From Paraburkholderia bryophila (lineage in GTDB: Bacteria; Pseudomonadota; Gammaproteobacteria; Burkholderiales; Burkholderiaceae): 64,000 bases of DNA. Position 1 is the first letter of the stretch; every line of letters begins with the position of its first letter. The stretch covers positions 248,001 through 312,000 of the forward strand of contig NZ_JACCAS010000002.1 of the NCBI RefSeq assembly GCF_013409255.1, written 5' to 3'. Of this stretch, positions 1-8,466 are shown piece after piece. Both the position numbers and the translations under genes were made by a program. Below the pieces are notes generated by a model. It worked only from the letters and a program-made list of their open reading frames with translations. It was not told where the DNA came from and ran no database searches.

Positions 1-206
1 CGCGTGTCGTTGACGAACAGGCCGTCGTCGTGGCCCGTGATATCGCCGAGCGGGTCGTTGACGATGAAGGTGTCGCCGGACTTCAGCACGTGCTGGGCGG
101 CGCTTGCGACGTTGAGATTTTCCGTCGGGATGAATGCGCCGTCCGGCTCGGGTTCGTGATGATCGATTCCGCCCGAAAGGCCGCCGAGGGCTTCTGGCTG
201 CTGCAT
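1..206 (-). CDS. Glycogen-debranching-type amylo-alpha-1,6-glucosidase, N-terminal fragment
   Basis: Only the first 68 codons lie in the window; the gene continues past base 1. The reading begins MQQPEALGGLSGG and reaches VLKSGDTFIVNDPLGDI followed by GLFVNDTR. This pattern (LK-GDTF-V-D--GDI then GL-v-DTR) is typical of the N-terminal domain of bacterial amylo-alpha-1,6-glucosidase/glycogen-debranching proteins, which act on alpha-glucan branches. The start at 206 is well supported by a GGAG core seven bases upstream. The family call rests on the N-terminal domain alone, because the catalytic (alpha/alpha)6 barrel is outside the window. The protein lacks a visible signal peptide, so a cytoplasmic role is likely. 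Confidence 0.7.
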   Translation of the reverse strand, partial: MQQPEALGGLSGGIDHHEPEPDGAFIPTENLNVASAAQHVLKSGDTFIVNDPLGDITGHDDGLFVNDT

Positions 207-424
207 CAGAGTCACTCCTATGGGTTCGCTTGTGCGTTCATGGTGCGTTCAGTGTCACATCCGGTTACTGCTGGGACCAGCCCGGTCGCTTCCGATTGTA
301 GAGGGTCTACCCGCGTCAGACGAACTTATCACAGCGGAGTTTCCGATTTTTTTCCGTGGCACAGGACGTGCAGGGTTTTCGCTGCGGCGGCGTCGACTCG
401 ACGCAATGCAATGCCGGCTGCGGC
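207..424. other. Gene-free gap upstream of the glucosidase
   Basis: The gap should carry the promoter of the leftward glucosidase gene. Short reading frames exist on both strands but none has a ribosome binding site or recognisable protein. I see no repeat here; the only clear structure is the gltA terminator at its right edge. Confidence 0.4.
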
Positions 425-455
425 CATAAAAAAAGGCGCGATCGCTCGCGCCTTT
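425..455 (-). terminator. Intrinsic terminator of gltA
   Basis: A perfect 10-bp inverted repeat (AAAGGCGCGA, loop TCGC, TCGCGCCTTT at 432-455) is followed on the minus strand by a run of seven T. It lies about 70 bases beyond the gltA stop codon, which is the right place and orientation for a rho-independent terminator. Confidence 0.85.
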
Positions 456-522
456 CATCGGCTCACTTCCTGTGAACGGAAGTGAATTGTTTCAGCCAAT
501 CGTCATGCACCACACGATCGCT

Positions 523-1821
523 TTACCGCTGTGCTAGCGGCTTCGCTTCACGTTGCGTCTCGCCCACGAAGAGCTGACGCGGACGGCCGATTTTCTGTTC
601 CGGATCGGCGATCATTTCGTTCCACTGCGCAATCCAGCCCACCGTACGCGCCATCGCGAAGATGCACGTGAACATCGCGGTCGGAATGCCCAGCGCGCGC
701 TGCACGATACCCGAGTAAAAGTCGACGTTCGGATACAGCTTGCGCGACACGAAATAGTCGTCTTCCAGGGCGATCTTTTCCAGCGCCATGGCCAGCTTGA
801 ACAGCGGGTCGTCGTGCAGGCCCAGTTCTTCCAGCACTTCGTAGCAGGTTTCGCGCATCAGCTTGGCGCGCGGATCGTAGTTCTTGTAGACGCGGTGACC
901 GAAACCCATCAGCTTCACGCCGGAGTTCTTGTCCTTCACCTTCGCGATGAATTCGGGGATGTTCTCGACCGAGCCGATTTCTTCCAGCATGTTCAGCGCG
1001 GCTTCGTTCGCGCCGCCGTGTGCCGGACCCCACAAACACGCGATACCGGCCGCGATGCACGCGAACGGATTCGCGCCCGACGAACCGGCCAGACGCACGG
1101 TCGACGTCGACGCATTCTGTTCGTGGTCCGCGTGCAGGATCAGGATACGGTCGAGCGCGCGTACCAGCACGTCGTTGACCTCGTACTCTTCGGCGGGATT
1201 GGCGAACATCATGCGCATGAAATTCGCGCTGTACGACAGGTCGTTCTTCGGATAAACGAACGGCTGACCGACGGTGTACTTGTACGCCATCGCCACCAGC
1301 GTGGGCAGCTTCGCGATCATGCGCACCGCGGAAATGTCACGGTGCAGCGGATTGTTGATGTCGAGCGAGTCGTGATAGAACGCCGACAGCGCGCCGACAG
1401 CCGCGACCAGAATCGCCATCGGATGCGCGTCGCGACGGAAGCCGCGGAAGAAGAAGTGCATCTGGTCATGCACCATCGTGTGCTGCGTGACGGTCTCGAC
1501 GAACTCTTCCTTCTGCTGCGCGGTGGGCAGTTCGCCTTTCAGCAGCAGATAGCAGGTTTCGAGGAAGTCCGCGTTTTGCGCGAGGTTGTCGATCGGATAA
1601 CCGCGATACAGCAGCTCGCCTTTATCACCGTCGATATACGTGATTTCGGAATTGCAGGCCGCCGTCGACATGAAACCCGGGTCGTACGTGAACTTGCCGG
1701 TCTGGCCGTAAAGCTTGCGAATGTCGATTACGTCGGGCCCGAGCGAGCCTTGATAAATCGGCAGATCGATAGTCTGGTCGCTGTCGGAAAAGCTCAGCGT
1801 TGCGTGTGTCTTCGAGTTCAT
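523..1821 (-). CDS. gltA: Citrate synthase (type II, hexameric class)
   Basis: This 432-residue protein condenses acetyl-CoA and oxaloacetate to citrate, the entry step of the TCA cycle. The catalytic residues are visible: His268 in WGPAHGG, His309 in GFGHRVY and Asp367 in PNVDFYSG, matching His264, His305 and Asp362 of the E. coli enzyme with a small offset. The adenine-binding segment [14 protein letters not shown] is also intact. Length is as expected for the Gram-negative NADH-sensitive class. The gene stands alone, with its own terminator downstream and a gene-free gap of about 420 bases upstream that should hold its promoter. The succinate dehydrogenase genes that often precede gltA in this group would lie upstream but are not here; instead an unrelated forward gene follows the gap. 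Confidence 0.97.
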   Translation of the reverse strand: MNSKTHATLSFSDSDQTIDLPIYQGSLGPDVIDIRKLYGQTGKFTYDPGFMSTAACNSEITYIDGDKGELLYRGYPIDNLAQNADFLETCYLLLKGELPTAQQKEEFVETVTQHTMVHDQMHFFFRGFRRDAHPMAILVAAVGALSAFYHDSLDINNPLHRDISAVRMIAKLPTLVAMAYKYTVGQPFVYPKNDLSYSANFMRMMFANPAEEYEVNDVLVRALDRILILHADHEQNASTSTVRLAGSSGANPFACIAAGIACLWGPAHGGANEAALNMLEEIGSVENIPEFIAKVKDKNSGVKLMGFGHRVYKNYDPRAKLMRETCYEVLEELGLHDDPLFKLAMALEKIALEDDYFVSRKLYPNVDFYSGIVQRALGIPTAMFTCIFAMARTVGWIAQWNEMIADPEQKIGRPRQLFVGETQREAKPLAQR

Positions 1822-2185
1822 CTACACGTTCCTTTTACTGTCACATCGCACACGTGCCGGCATGCTCGATCGTCATAGCGTGCTATGAGCGGGTTGGCAT
1901 GCTCAGGCTCCGCTTCGCATTCTAAGGTCCAGAGAAGGCTTCATTGCGACGATTGGCCGCAACAATCCATCTCGACTGGCGCAACATTCGTTGCCGCGAA
2001 CGGCGCTGAAACGCGCGCCGGCAGGCTGCGCGCAAACGCGTCGTGCAACTATTTACAAGCGCCCCTGAAATGAAAGCTAGCACGCTCACTGCAACAATGT
2101 TTTGCGGCAGTCAAGCTGCACGGGCGGAATCCATCTGCGATACTGGTTTCGTGTTTTGCTTCCCCTGCGAACACATGCTGTCTTT
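1822..2185. other. Intergenic region between gltA and the forward leader hairpin
   Basis: The gap holds the gltA promoter (minus strand) and whatever transcript leads into the hairpin at 2186-2213 (plus strand). At 1874-1887 there is a short palindrome, CATAGC GT GCTATG, 53 bases upstream of gltA, a possible operator. The plus-strand reading frames that enter this region lack ribosome binding sites and are not convincing. Confidence 0.4.
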
Positions 2186-2213
2186 GGCCCGCCGGTTGAC
2201 GGCGGGCCTTTTT
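2186..2213 (+). terminator. Rho-independent-terminator-like hairpin ahead of a small gene
   Basis: A perfect 8-bp stem (GGCCCGCC, 7-base loop, GGCGGGCC) is followed by five T on the plus strand. No plus-strand gene ends before it. It therefore either terminates an unannotated small RNA starting in the 1.9-2.1 kb gap or acts as a leader attenuator for the gene at 2241. Confidence 0.65.
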
Positions 2214-2240
2214 AATCGGCCAGAACAAAGGAAGGACCCG

Positions 2241-2642
2241 ATGAACGCCTCTCTCGAAACGCTGTTTCCGGACCATGTCCACAACGAAGACAACATCGTC
2301 ACTGCACTGAATCATCAGGACATCGTGGTCGCGTTGTCAGCAGCGCTGAAGACGCAAGACGTGGCGGTACTGCATATGCTCTACCCGCGCACCGACGCAC
2401 GCACCCATCGCAGCCTCGACGCGCTCGTCGACGTTTTGCACGGCCATGGCCTGCACGAAGTCGCGGATCTGATCGCGCAGGAAGCGCACTATCTGCTGTT
2501 CAAAGACCCGGTGAAAGCGTGGAAAGCGTTCCACGAAATCCGCAACGACTCGCTCGCGATCGGCGTGCATCTGTACTACCACGGCCTGGTTGGCGAAGCG
2601 GCGGAACTCGCGCTCGACAAAGACGCACATCGCAAGGCTTGA
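2241..2642 (+). CDS. Conserved hypothetical protein, 133 residues
   Basis: I do not recognise a named domain. The protein is soluble, mostly helical and rich in His, Leu and Ala, with no signal peptide or membrane segment. The start at 2241 is chosen because an AAGGAAGGA ribosome binding site lies six bases upstream; a longer frame open from 2043 would run through the terminator-like hairpin at 2186-2213 and is unlikely. The sequence reads MNASLETLFPDH and ends in a KDAHRKA tail. Its position just after a leader hairpin suggests regulated expression. Function is unknown. Confidence 0.8.
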   Translation: MNASLETLFPDHVHNEDNIVTALNHQDIVVALSAALKTQDVAVLHMLYPRTDARTHRSLDALVDVLHGHGLHEVADLIAQEAHYLLFKDPVKAWKAFHEIRNDSLAIGVHLYYHGLVGEAAELALDKDAHRKA

Positions 2643-2667
2643 GTTTTTTTGCAGGCTTGCCGCGCGC

Positions 2668-3525
2668 TCAAGCCGCGTTGATCGCGCCGATAAACTCGTG
2701 CACATAGCGATTGAACGCTGAAGGATGCGCCAGGTTCATCCCATGCGACGCGCCGCGCACCGTCTCGCGGCGCGCATCCGGCAACCATTCCTGCAGCGCG
2801 TCGGCGGCCCGGCGGAACATCAGCGGGCTTTTCTCGCCGTCGATCAGCAAGACGGGGCAGCGAATTTCAGTGGCTTCGTCGGGCACATACGCCGGCAACG
2901 GATCGCGGAATTGACGCGCTAGTGTGTGCGCGTTGTCGGTCGCCATCTGCCGGAAACCTGGCGTGCTCATCGCCCAGAAGCCCGGGCGGCTCACCGAGTC
3001 GACGAACAGTTGCAAGCCGGCTTCCACCTCACCCGTCTCGATCAATTGCGCGGCTTTGGCGCGTAACGCGTTGACCGTTTCCGGCAAGCTCGCGGGCGGA
3101 CGCCCGGCAATTTGCAGCGGACCGCCCGGATCGGCGAGCGTCAATGTGCGCACTCGCCCAGGGTGACGTCGCGCGAAATGGTAGGCCACGCAGCCGCCGC
3201 GCGAATGCCCCACCACGTGCGCGGGCCCCATGCCGAATCGTTCGATGAATTCAGCGACTTCGTCCGCATGTTCGCTCCAGCTGAACGGCAGGCCGGGCTC
3301 GGTATCGGTCACCGGCCAGTAATGCGTGAGACTCACCGCGACGCAGCGGTAATGCTTCGACAGCCCCGCGAGTTGCGGTTGCCAGTAACGGAGATCGCAC
3401 AGCGAGCCATGCACGAACAGCAGTAACTCGCCTTCGCCGGCTTCGACATAAGGCATGCGCAAACCGCTTTGGAGTTCGATAAAGGAAGACGGCGACGGGG
3501 ACGAAGCGGAAACAGATTGATTCAC
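2668..3525 (-). CDS. Alpha/beta-fold hydrolase
   Basis: A 285-residue hydrolase of the alpha/beta superfamily. The oxyanion region LLLFVHGSLCD (35-45), the nucleophile elbow VVGHSRGG with Ser108, the acidic residue in LLIDGEKSP and the histidine in RGASHGMNLAH give a complete catalytic triad. Substrate cannot be named from sequence; esters, lactones or epoxides are all possible within this family. It has no signal peptide. It is convergent with the small gene at 2241 and lies downstream of, but separated from, the MreB-like gene on the same strand. Confidence 0.85.
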   Translation of the reverse strand: MNQSVSASSPSPSSFIELQSGLRMPYVEAGEGELLLFVHGSLCDLRYWQPQLAGLSKHYRCVAVSLTHYWPVTDTEPGLPFSWSEHADEVAEFIERFGMGPAHVVGHSRGGCVAYHFARRHPGRVRTLTLADPGGPLQIAGRPPASLPETVNALRAKAAQLIETGEVEAGLQLFVDSVSRPGFWAMSTPGFRQMATDNAHTLARQFRDPLPAYVPDEATEIRCPVLLIDGEKSPLMFRRAADALQEWLPDARRETVRGASHGMNLAHPSAFNRYVHEFIGAINAA

Positions 3526-3603
3526 GGGTGGTTCACGGACAGCGCGGCAACACGCGGGTTCAGCGTTGCCGGCTTGAAATTGAATTGAAAGAAAAAGCGA
3601 GTC

Positions 3604-3626
3604 CGCGTCCCTTCAATTGGGACGCG
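3604..3626 (-). terminator. Probable terminator downstream of the MreB-like gene
   Basis: An 8-bp inverted repeat (CGCGTCCC, loop of 7, GGGACGCG) followed on the minus strand, after a few bases, by a T-rich stretch (CTTTTTCTTT). It lies about 135 bases past the MreB-like stop codon and before the hydrolase start. Confidence 0.45.
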
Positions 3627-3761
3627 TGGCGTATTGTCACACAGCCACTCGAACTGCGTGGCAGGTGTTCAAAGCGATGCAGCGGCGCTGCACTCAGTGC
3701 GGGGGCCGGATTGCGCCATTGGCAAGCCCGATAGCAACGACGCGGGCGAGCCCGCGCCGGC

Positions 3762-4814
3762 TCATTCGTACGCGAGATCGTCGAGCAAACCGGCGCTCGC
3801 CGCCGCGCCCGCGCCACGCACGGCGCAGGTTAGCGGTTCGTCCGCCACGCGCACCTCGAGTCCGATTTCATTCGTCAGGCGGCGGCTCAGATTGTTCAGC
3901 AGCGCGCCGCCGCCGGTCAGCACGATGCCGTTGTTCGCGATGTCGGTCACCAGCTCGGCCGGAGCCTGTTCGAGGCCGCGCTTCACCGCGCCGATCACCT
4001 GGCGCAACGGGCCTTCGATCGCATCGGCGATATCGTGGTTGCTCAACTGGACCGTGCGCGGCAAACCGTCGTCGACACTGCGGCCGGTTGCATTCATATG
4101 CTCGGCCGGCACGTCGCGGATGGCCGAACCGATACTCTTCTTGACGTGCTCGGCGGTCTGCTCGCCGAGCAGCACGCCGTACAGATTGCGCACGTAACTG
4201 ATGATCGCCATGTCGAAGCTGTCGCCGCCAACGCGAATCGAGCCGTTGTACGCCATGCCGCCGAGCGCGATCACACCGACTTCGGTGGTGCCGCCGCCGA
4301 TATCCACCACCATCGAACCGATCGCCTCCGACACCGGCAAGCCCGCGCCGACCGCCGACGCCAACGATTCGCCGATCAGGCTCACTTTCCATGCGCCCGC
4401 CGCAACCGCGGCTTCCTTGATCGCGCGACGTTCGACCTGGGTCGCGCCGGCCGGCACGCACAGCGTGAACGCGGCGCGACGGCTGAACAGCGGCCGTGGT
4501 CGCGCCATGTCGACGAATTGGCGAATCATGTGTTCGGCGGCGGAAAAGTTGGCGATCACGCCGTGACGCATCGGCCGCACCGCTTCGAGATTGCGCGGCG
4601 CACGGCCGAGCAGTTGACGCGCCTGGGTGCCGACCGCGGCGACGCGTTTCGGCCCTGAAGAAGGCTCTTTCTCGAAGCAGACAACGGACGGCTGATTCAG
4701 CACGATGCCGCCGTCGTCGGTATAGATCAGGGTATTGGCCGTGCCGAGGTCCACCGCCACGGCATGACGGAACAGGCGATCGAAAAGCGGGTAATGCGGC
4801 GTCGGTTTGGCCAT
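3762..4814 (-). CDS. MreB/Mbl-type actin-like protein, stand-alone paralogue
   Basis: This 350-residue protein is a full-length MreB-family actin homologue, expected to bind ATP and polymerise along the membrane to guide cell-wall synthesis. Phosphate-binding motifs VDLGTANTLIY (21-31) and VVDIGGGTTEVG (169-180) and the late GIVLTGGGALL loop are present. The start at 4814 aligns with the MreB N-terminus; an open upstream extension has no family similarity. Differences from canonical MreB include the N-terminus (MAKPTPHYPLFDRLFRH in place of the short amphipathic helix) and LIGESLASAVGAG (146-158), where classical MreB reads LIEEPMAAAIGAG. No mreC, mreD, mrdA or rodA adjoins it, so it is probably a second, specialised copy rather than the housekeeping gene. 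Confidence 0.88.
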   Translation of the reverse strand: MAKPTPHYPLFDRLFRHAVAVDLGTANTLIYTDDGGIVLNQPSVVCFEKEPSSGPKRVAAVGTQARQLLGRAPRNLEAVRPMRHGVIANFSAAEHMIRQFVDMARPRPLFSRRAAFTLCVPAGATQVERRAIKEAAVAAGAWKVSLIGESLASAVGAGLPVSEAIGSMVVDIGGGTTEVGVIALGGMAYNGSIRVGGDSFDMAIISYVRNLYGVLLGEQTAEHVKKSIGSAIRDVPAEHMNATGRSVDDGLPRTVQLSNHDIADAIEGPLRQVIGAVKRGLEQAPAELVTDIANNGIVLTGGGALLNNLSRRLTNEIGLEVRVADEPLTCAVRGAGAAASAGLLDDLAYE

Positions 4815-5005
4815 AAGAAGGCTCTGTTGTGTCGTTATCCGCCCATACCGGGCAGTCTGAAAAGTGCGCCCCCGGTCACCCGAGCCGCGTGGCACGCCCA
4901 GCAGGACGTAACGCGGTCCGCGCGGCGGGGGTGATTTTCATGCTAATGAGCTATTAACGGCAAGCAGATCGAATTCTTTAGGGCCACTTTTCAATCGGGG
5001 CCGTG

Positions 5006-5665
5006 TCAGCCGCGCGACAAAGCGCCCAATGCGTGCTCCAGCGCTTCCTGGCCGAGCGCGACGCCGTCGGCGTTGATCGTATGACCAATACCGGGCAACG
5101 CGTAGGCGTCGACCGTGTAGCCGGCGTTGCTGAAGGTGTCGGCGGCGTATTCCAGTTCCTGCACCGGAATCACTTCGTCGTCTTCGCCGTGGATCAGCGT
5201 GAGCGGCGTGCCGTTGTTCACCGTGATCACCGACGCGAGCCGACCCGAATACGCAACCACGCCGGCCGCGCCCTCCGCGCTGCTCGCCACGTGATGCATC
5301 GCCATGATCGAGCCTTGCGAGAAGCCCACCAGTGCAAGCCGGTCGAAAGCCACGCGCCAGTGCGCGAGTTCCGCGTCGAGCACGGCGCGCAATGCCGGGT
5401 AGGCAGCGACGACGCGCGCTTCGCGGTTGCCTTCGTTGACCTCGCGCAGGCTGAACCATTGGCGGCCGCCGAAGCCGCCGTCGAATGCGTCGGTGCCGTC
5501 GAGCGACGTGAACGCGACGTCCGGCAGACTCTCGCTCCAGATGTCCGCGAGCGGCATCAGATCGCGCGCGTTGCTACCGACGCCGTGCAACAGCACCACC
5601 AGACCCTTGGCCGGCGCGCTTGCCGGTGCGCGCCGCCAGCCGTGTTCGAATTGCTCCCAGGCCAT
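5006..5665 (-). CDS. Carboxylesterase/phospholipase-family alpha/beta hydrolase (YpfH-like)
   Basis: A 219-residue esterase of the short carboxylesterase/lysophospholipase group. It shows the oxyanion motif VVLLHGVGSNARDL, the nucleophile elbow ALVGFSQGSIM, the Asp in LIHGEDDEVIP and the His in LPGIGHTIN, so the triad is intact. The start at 5665 (MAWEQFEHGW) was chosen over a long upstream extension of low-complexity Arg-rich sequence because family members begin there. It is cytoplasmic by sequence. Natural substrate is unknown. It stands alone between the MreB paralogue (same strand) and the divergent MFS gene. Confidence 0.85.
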   Translation of the reverse strand: MAWEQFEHGWRRAPASAPAKGLVVLLHGVGSNARDLMPLADIWSESLPDVAFTSLDGTDAFDGGFGGRQWFSLREVNEGNREARVVAAYPALRAVLDAELAHWRVAFDRLALVGFSQGSIMAMHHVASSAEGAAGVVAYSGRLASVITVNNGTPLTLIHGEDDEVIPVQELEYAADTFSNAGYTVDAYALPGIGHTINADGVALGQEALEHALGALSRG

Positions 5666-5937
5666 ATCTGATCCCTTGTTTCGCTGATGTTTCGTGTTGT
5701 GTGGTTCCGCACGCGACGGCCTTGCCTGGCGGCCTGCCGCCATGTTCCGTACGGCTTCAGCCGCGAGCATACGCTGCCGGATTTGTTTCCGCCGCCTCGC
5801 CTGCGGAGTTCGACGACGCCCCGGCATGATTGCAGGTATGCTTTTGTGAGCATCCGGCCGTCTCGCCGCGGCGCCCGCCGCGCGGGCGTGGCAGGCCATC
5901 CGCCGACCCGCCGCAGCATCCCGATCTGGAGAATCCG

Positions 5938-7521
5938 TTGAGCCAGCCCTCGTCCGCGCCTGCCTCGGCGTCGCCGCCACCGCCCGCACCGCCGCCACTT
6001 CAAGGTGGCCGACTCGTGCTGGCGACCATCGCCGTCGCGCTCGCCACGTTCATGAACGTGCTCGACACGTCGATCGCGAACGTTGCGATTCCAACGATCT
6101 CCGGCAACCTCGGCGTCTCGGTCGATGAAGGCACGTGGGTCATCACCGTGTTCGCGGCGGCTAACGCCGTGTCGATTCCGCTGACCGGCTGGCTCACGCA
6201 GCGCATCGGCCAGGTGAAGCTTTTTGTCGGCGCGATTCTGGCGTTCGTGCTCGCTTCGTGGTTGTGCGGCATTGCGCCGACGTTGCCTATCCTGCTGCTC
6301 GCGCGGATCTTCCAGGGCGCGGTGGCCGGCCCCTTGATTCCGTTGTCGCAAGCCATTCTGCTCGGCTCGTATCCGAAGGAAAAATCCTCCACCGCGCTCG
6401 CGCTATGGGCGATGACCGCGACCGTCGGACCGATCGCGGGCCCGGCGCTCGGCGGCTGGATCACGGACAGTTATAGCTGGTCGTGGATCTTCTACATCAA
6501 CATTCCGGTCGGCATCTTCGCGGCCGGCGTGACGTGGATGATTTATCGCACGCGCGAGTCGCCCACCCGCAAGCCGCCTATCGACGTGGTCGGACTCGGT
6601 CTGCTGATCACCTGGGTCGCGTCGCTGCAGATCATGCTCGACAAAGGCAAGGACCTCGACTGGTTTTCGTCGCCGGTGATCGTGATTCTGGGCATTACCG
6701 CCTTGATCAGTTTCGCGTTCTTCCTCGTGTGGGAATTGACCGAAGAACATCCGATCGTCGACCTGAGGCTGTTCCAGCAGCGCAATTTTCTCGGCGGCAC
6801 GATTGCGATTTCGGTCGCGTATGGCGTGTTCTTCGGCAATCTCGTGCTGCTGCCGCAATGGATGCAGGAGTACCTGAACTACCGCTCGGTAGATGCCGGT
6901 CTGGTCACCGCGCCGCTCGGCATTTTCGCGGTGCTGCTCGCGCCGGTCATGGGCCGTGTGCTGCCGCGCTCGGACGCGCGCGTGATCGCCACGCTGGCGT
7001 TTATCGGTTTTGCAATCGTGTTTTATATGCGCTCGAAGTACGTGGTCGAAATCGATACATGGCACCTGGTGCTGCCCACGCTGCTGCAAGGGATTCCGAT
7101 GGCGCTGTTCTTCGTGCCGCTGACCTCGATCATTCTGTCCGGGCAGCCGCCTTCCAAGATTCCGGCCGCGGCGGGTTTGTCGAACTTTGCGCGGGTGTTT
7201 TGCGGCGCGGTGGGGACGTCGATCGCGGGCAACGAGTGGAACAACCGCACCGTGCTGCATCATGAACGGCTCACCGAGCAGGCGTCCGTCACCAACCCGG
7301 TGTTCAATCAGCAGATCGAGTCGACTCAGTCGCTGCTGCATCTGAATACGCAATCGGCGCATGCGCTGTTCGATTTCACCGTCAACACGCAAGCGGCGAT
7401 GATGGGCCTGAACGATATTTTCTTCGTGTCGGCGGTGATCTTCATTCTGATCATTCCGCTAATCTGGATCACGCGGCCGGCCAAGGGTGGTGGCGGTGCG
7501 GATGCGGCGGGCGCGCATTGA
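5938..7521 (+). CDS. DHA2-family (14-TM) MFS drug efflux transporter, EmrB-like
   Basis: A 527-residue inner-membrane proton-driven exporter of the EmrB/QacA type. Motif LDTSIANVAIPTISGNLG near the first membrane helix and the WSWIFYINIPVG segment near helix 6 are diagnostic for this family; about 14 hydrophobic segments are visible. I choose a TTG start at 5938, because GGAG lies six bases upstream and the upstream frame is Arg-rich non-membrane sequence. The N-terminal tail is Pro/Ser/Ala-rich. No EmrA-type periplasmic adaptor or outer-membrane partner adjoins it. The convergent AraC regulator immediately downstream is a likely controller. The drug or metabolite exported cannot be told from sequence. 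Confidence 0.9.
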   Translation: MSQPSSAPASASPPPPAPPPLQGGRLVLATIAVALATFMNVLDTSIANVAIPTISGNLGVSVDEGTWVITVFAAANAVSIPLTGWLTQRIGQVKLFVGAILAFVLASWLCGIAPTLPILLLARIFQGAVAGPLIPLSQAILLGSYPKEKSSTALALWAMTATVGPIAGPALGGWITDSYSWSWIFYINIPVGIFAAGVTWMIYRTRESPTRKPPIDVVGLGLLITWVASLQIMLDKGKDLDWFSSPVIVILGITALISFAFFLVWELTEEHPIVDLRLFQQRNFLGGTIAISVAYGVFFGNLVLLPQWMQEYLNYRSVDAGLVTAPLGIFAVLLAPVMGRVLPRSDARVIATLAFIGFAIVFYMRSKYVVEIDTWHLVLPTLLQGIPMALFFVPLTSIILSGQPPSKIPAAAGLSNFARVFCGAVGTSIAGNEWNNRTVLHHERLTEQASVTNPVFNQQIESTQSLLHLNTQSAHALFDFTVNTQAAMMGLNDIFFVSAVIFILIIPLIWITRPAKGGGGADAAGAH

Positions 7522-7550
7522 GGGTGTGAGCGTCAACCTCAGCGTTCGCG

Positions 7551-8306
7551 TCAACCCGAGCGGAAATAACGCGCCGGCGTATCGCCGAAAACATCGCGGA
7601 ACACCGCGATAAACGACGACACATCCTGATAGCCCACATCGAGCGCCACCTGCGTGACGCTGGCACCGGCGCCGAGATGTTCCAGCGCGACCAGCAAGCG
7701 CAACTGCTGGCGCCACTGGCCGAAAGTCTGCCCCGTTTCCTTGACGAACAGACGCGCCGCCGTGCGCGCGGTTACGCCCGCGCTCGCGGCTAACTCGTCG
7801 AGCACCGCCGACGTTGTCGGATCGGCGCTCAACGCGTCGGCAATCTGCTGGATGCGTGGATCGCGCGGCCAGTTCAAACCGAGCGGCGCAGCGGGCACGC
7901 GCGCGAGACGGTCCAGCAGCACTTGCAGAAGGCGTTTGGCGGGTTCGTCGTAGGGTTGGTCGTAGGGCAGTTCGGCGGCGGCGGTCAATAAAGCTTCCAC
8001 CAACCGATCGGGCCCGATCGCGCCGCTTTGCGACGGCAGCGGCGCGGCGTCCGAGCCGGCGTACAGCGAAATAAACTGCACCGGACGGCTGGCGGACAGG
8101 CAGTGCAGCACATCGGGCGTCATCCACACCGCGTGGCCGGGCGGCGCCACCCAACGCCCCGTTTCCGTGCGCACCGTCAGCACCCCTGCGCCGACGTGAA
8201 TCAACCGCGCGCGCCGATACGCGCGCCAAGGTTCATCCAGCGCGTCATGGCGCTCGCTGACCACGAATGGCGTTGGCTCGACGAGGTCCGGATCGAAAGA
8301 TTCCAT
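7551..8306 (-). CDS. AraC-family transcriptional regulator with N-terminal cupin
   Basis: A 251-residue regulator: a cupin-like sensor domain in the first 100 residues (WVAPPGHAVWMTPDVLH) and a C-terminal double helix-turn-helix (about 150-250), with LAASAGVTARTAARLF and VTQVALDVGYQDVSSFIAVF marking the two recognition units. The start at 8306 (MESFDPDLVEP) is preferred, since the open extension upstream does not resemble the family. The gene is convergent with the EmrB-like exporter, with only 29 bases between stop codons, and divergent from glutaminase. Regulators of this kind commonly control a neighbouring efflux gene; that pairing is inference. Confidence 0.88.
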   Translation of the reverse strand: MESFDPDLVEPTPFVVSERHDALDEPWRAYRRARLIHVGAGVLTVRTETGRWVAPPGHAVWMTPDVLHCLSASRPVQFISLYAGSDAAPLPSQSGAIGPDRLVEALLTAAAELPYDQPYDEPAKRLLQVLLDRLARVPAAPLGLNWPRDPRIQQIADALSADPTTSAVLDELAASAGVTARTAARLFVKETGQTFGQWRQQLRLLVALEHLGAGASVTQVALDVGYQDVSSFIAVFRDVFGDTPARYFRSG

Positions 8307-8466
8307 CAGGCGTCCGTTTTGCCCGGTTATGGGGGGAAAGGCAGCAAGATTAGCATAGGCGGTGCGACGACCTGCTCTACGCGTTTGCGACCTCGCCGCG
8401 CTTTCCACGCATGCCCCATTCGTGCAGGCTTGCCAGTAGAATCGCGGCTTCAACGGTCCGAGCCCA

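Noticed and set aside
553..1878. A 441-codon plus-strand reading frame opposite gltA
   Set aside because: Shadow of citrate synthase; Arg/His-rich, no domain, no ribosome binding site.
2043..2240. N-terminal extension of the small gene at 2241
   Set aside because: It would run through a terminator-like hairpin and a clear ribosome binding site precedes 2241.
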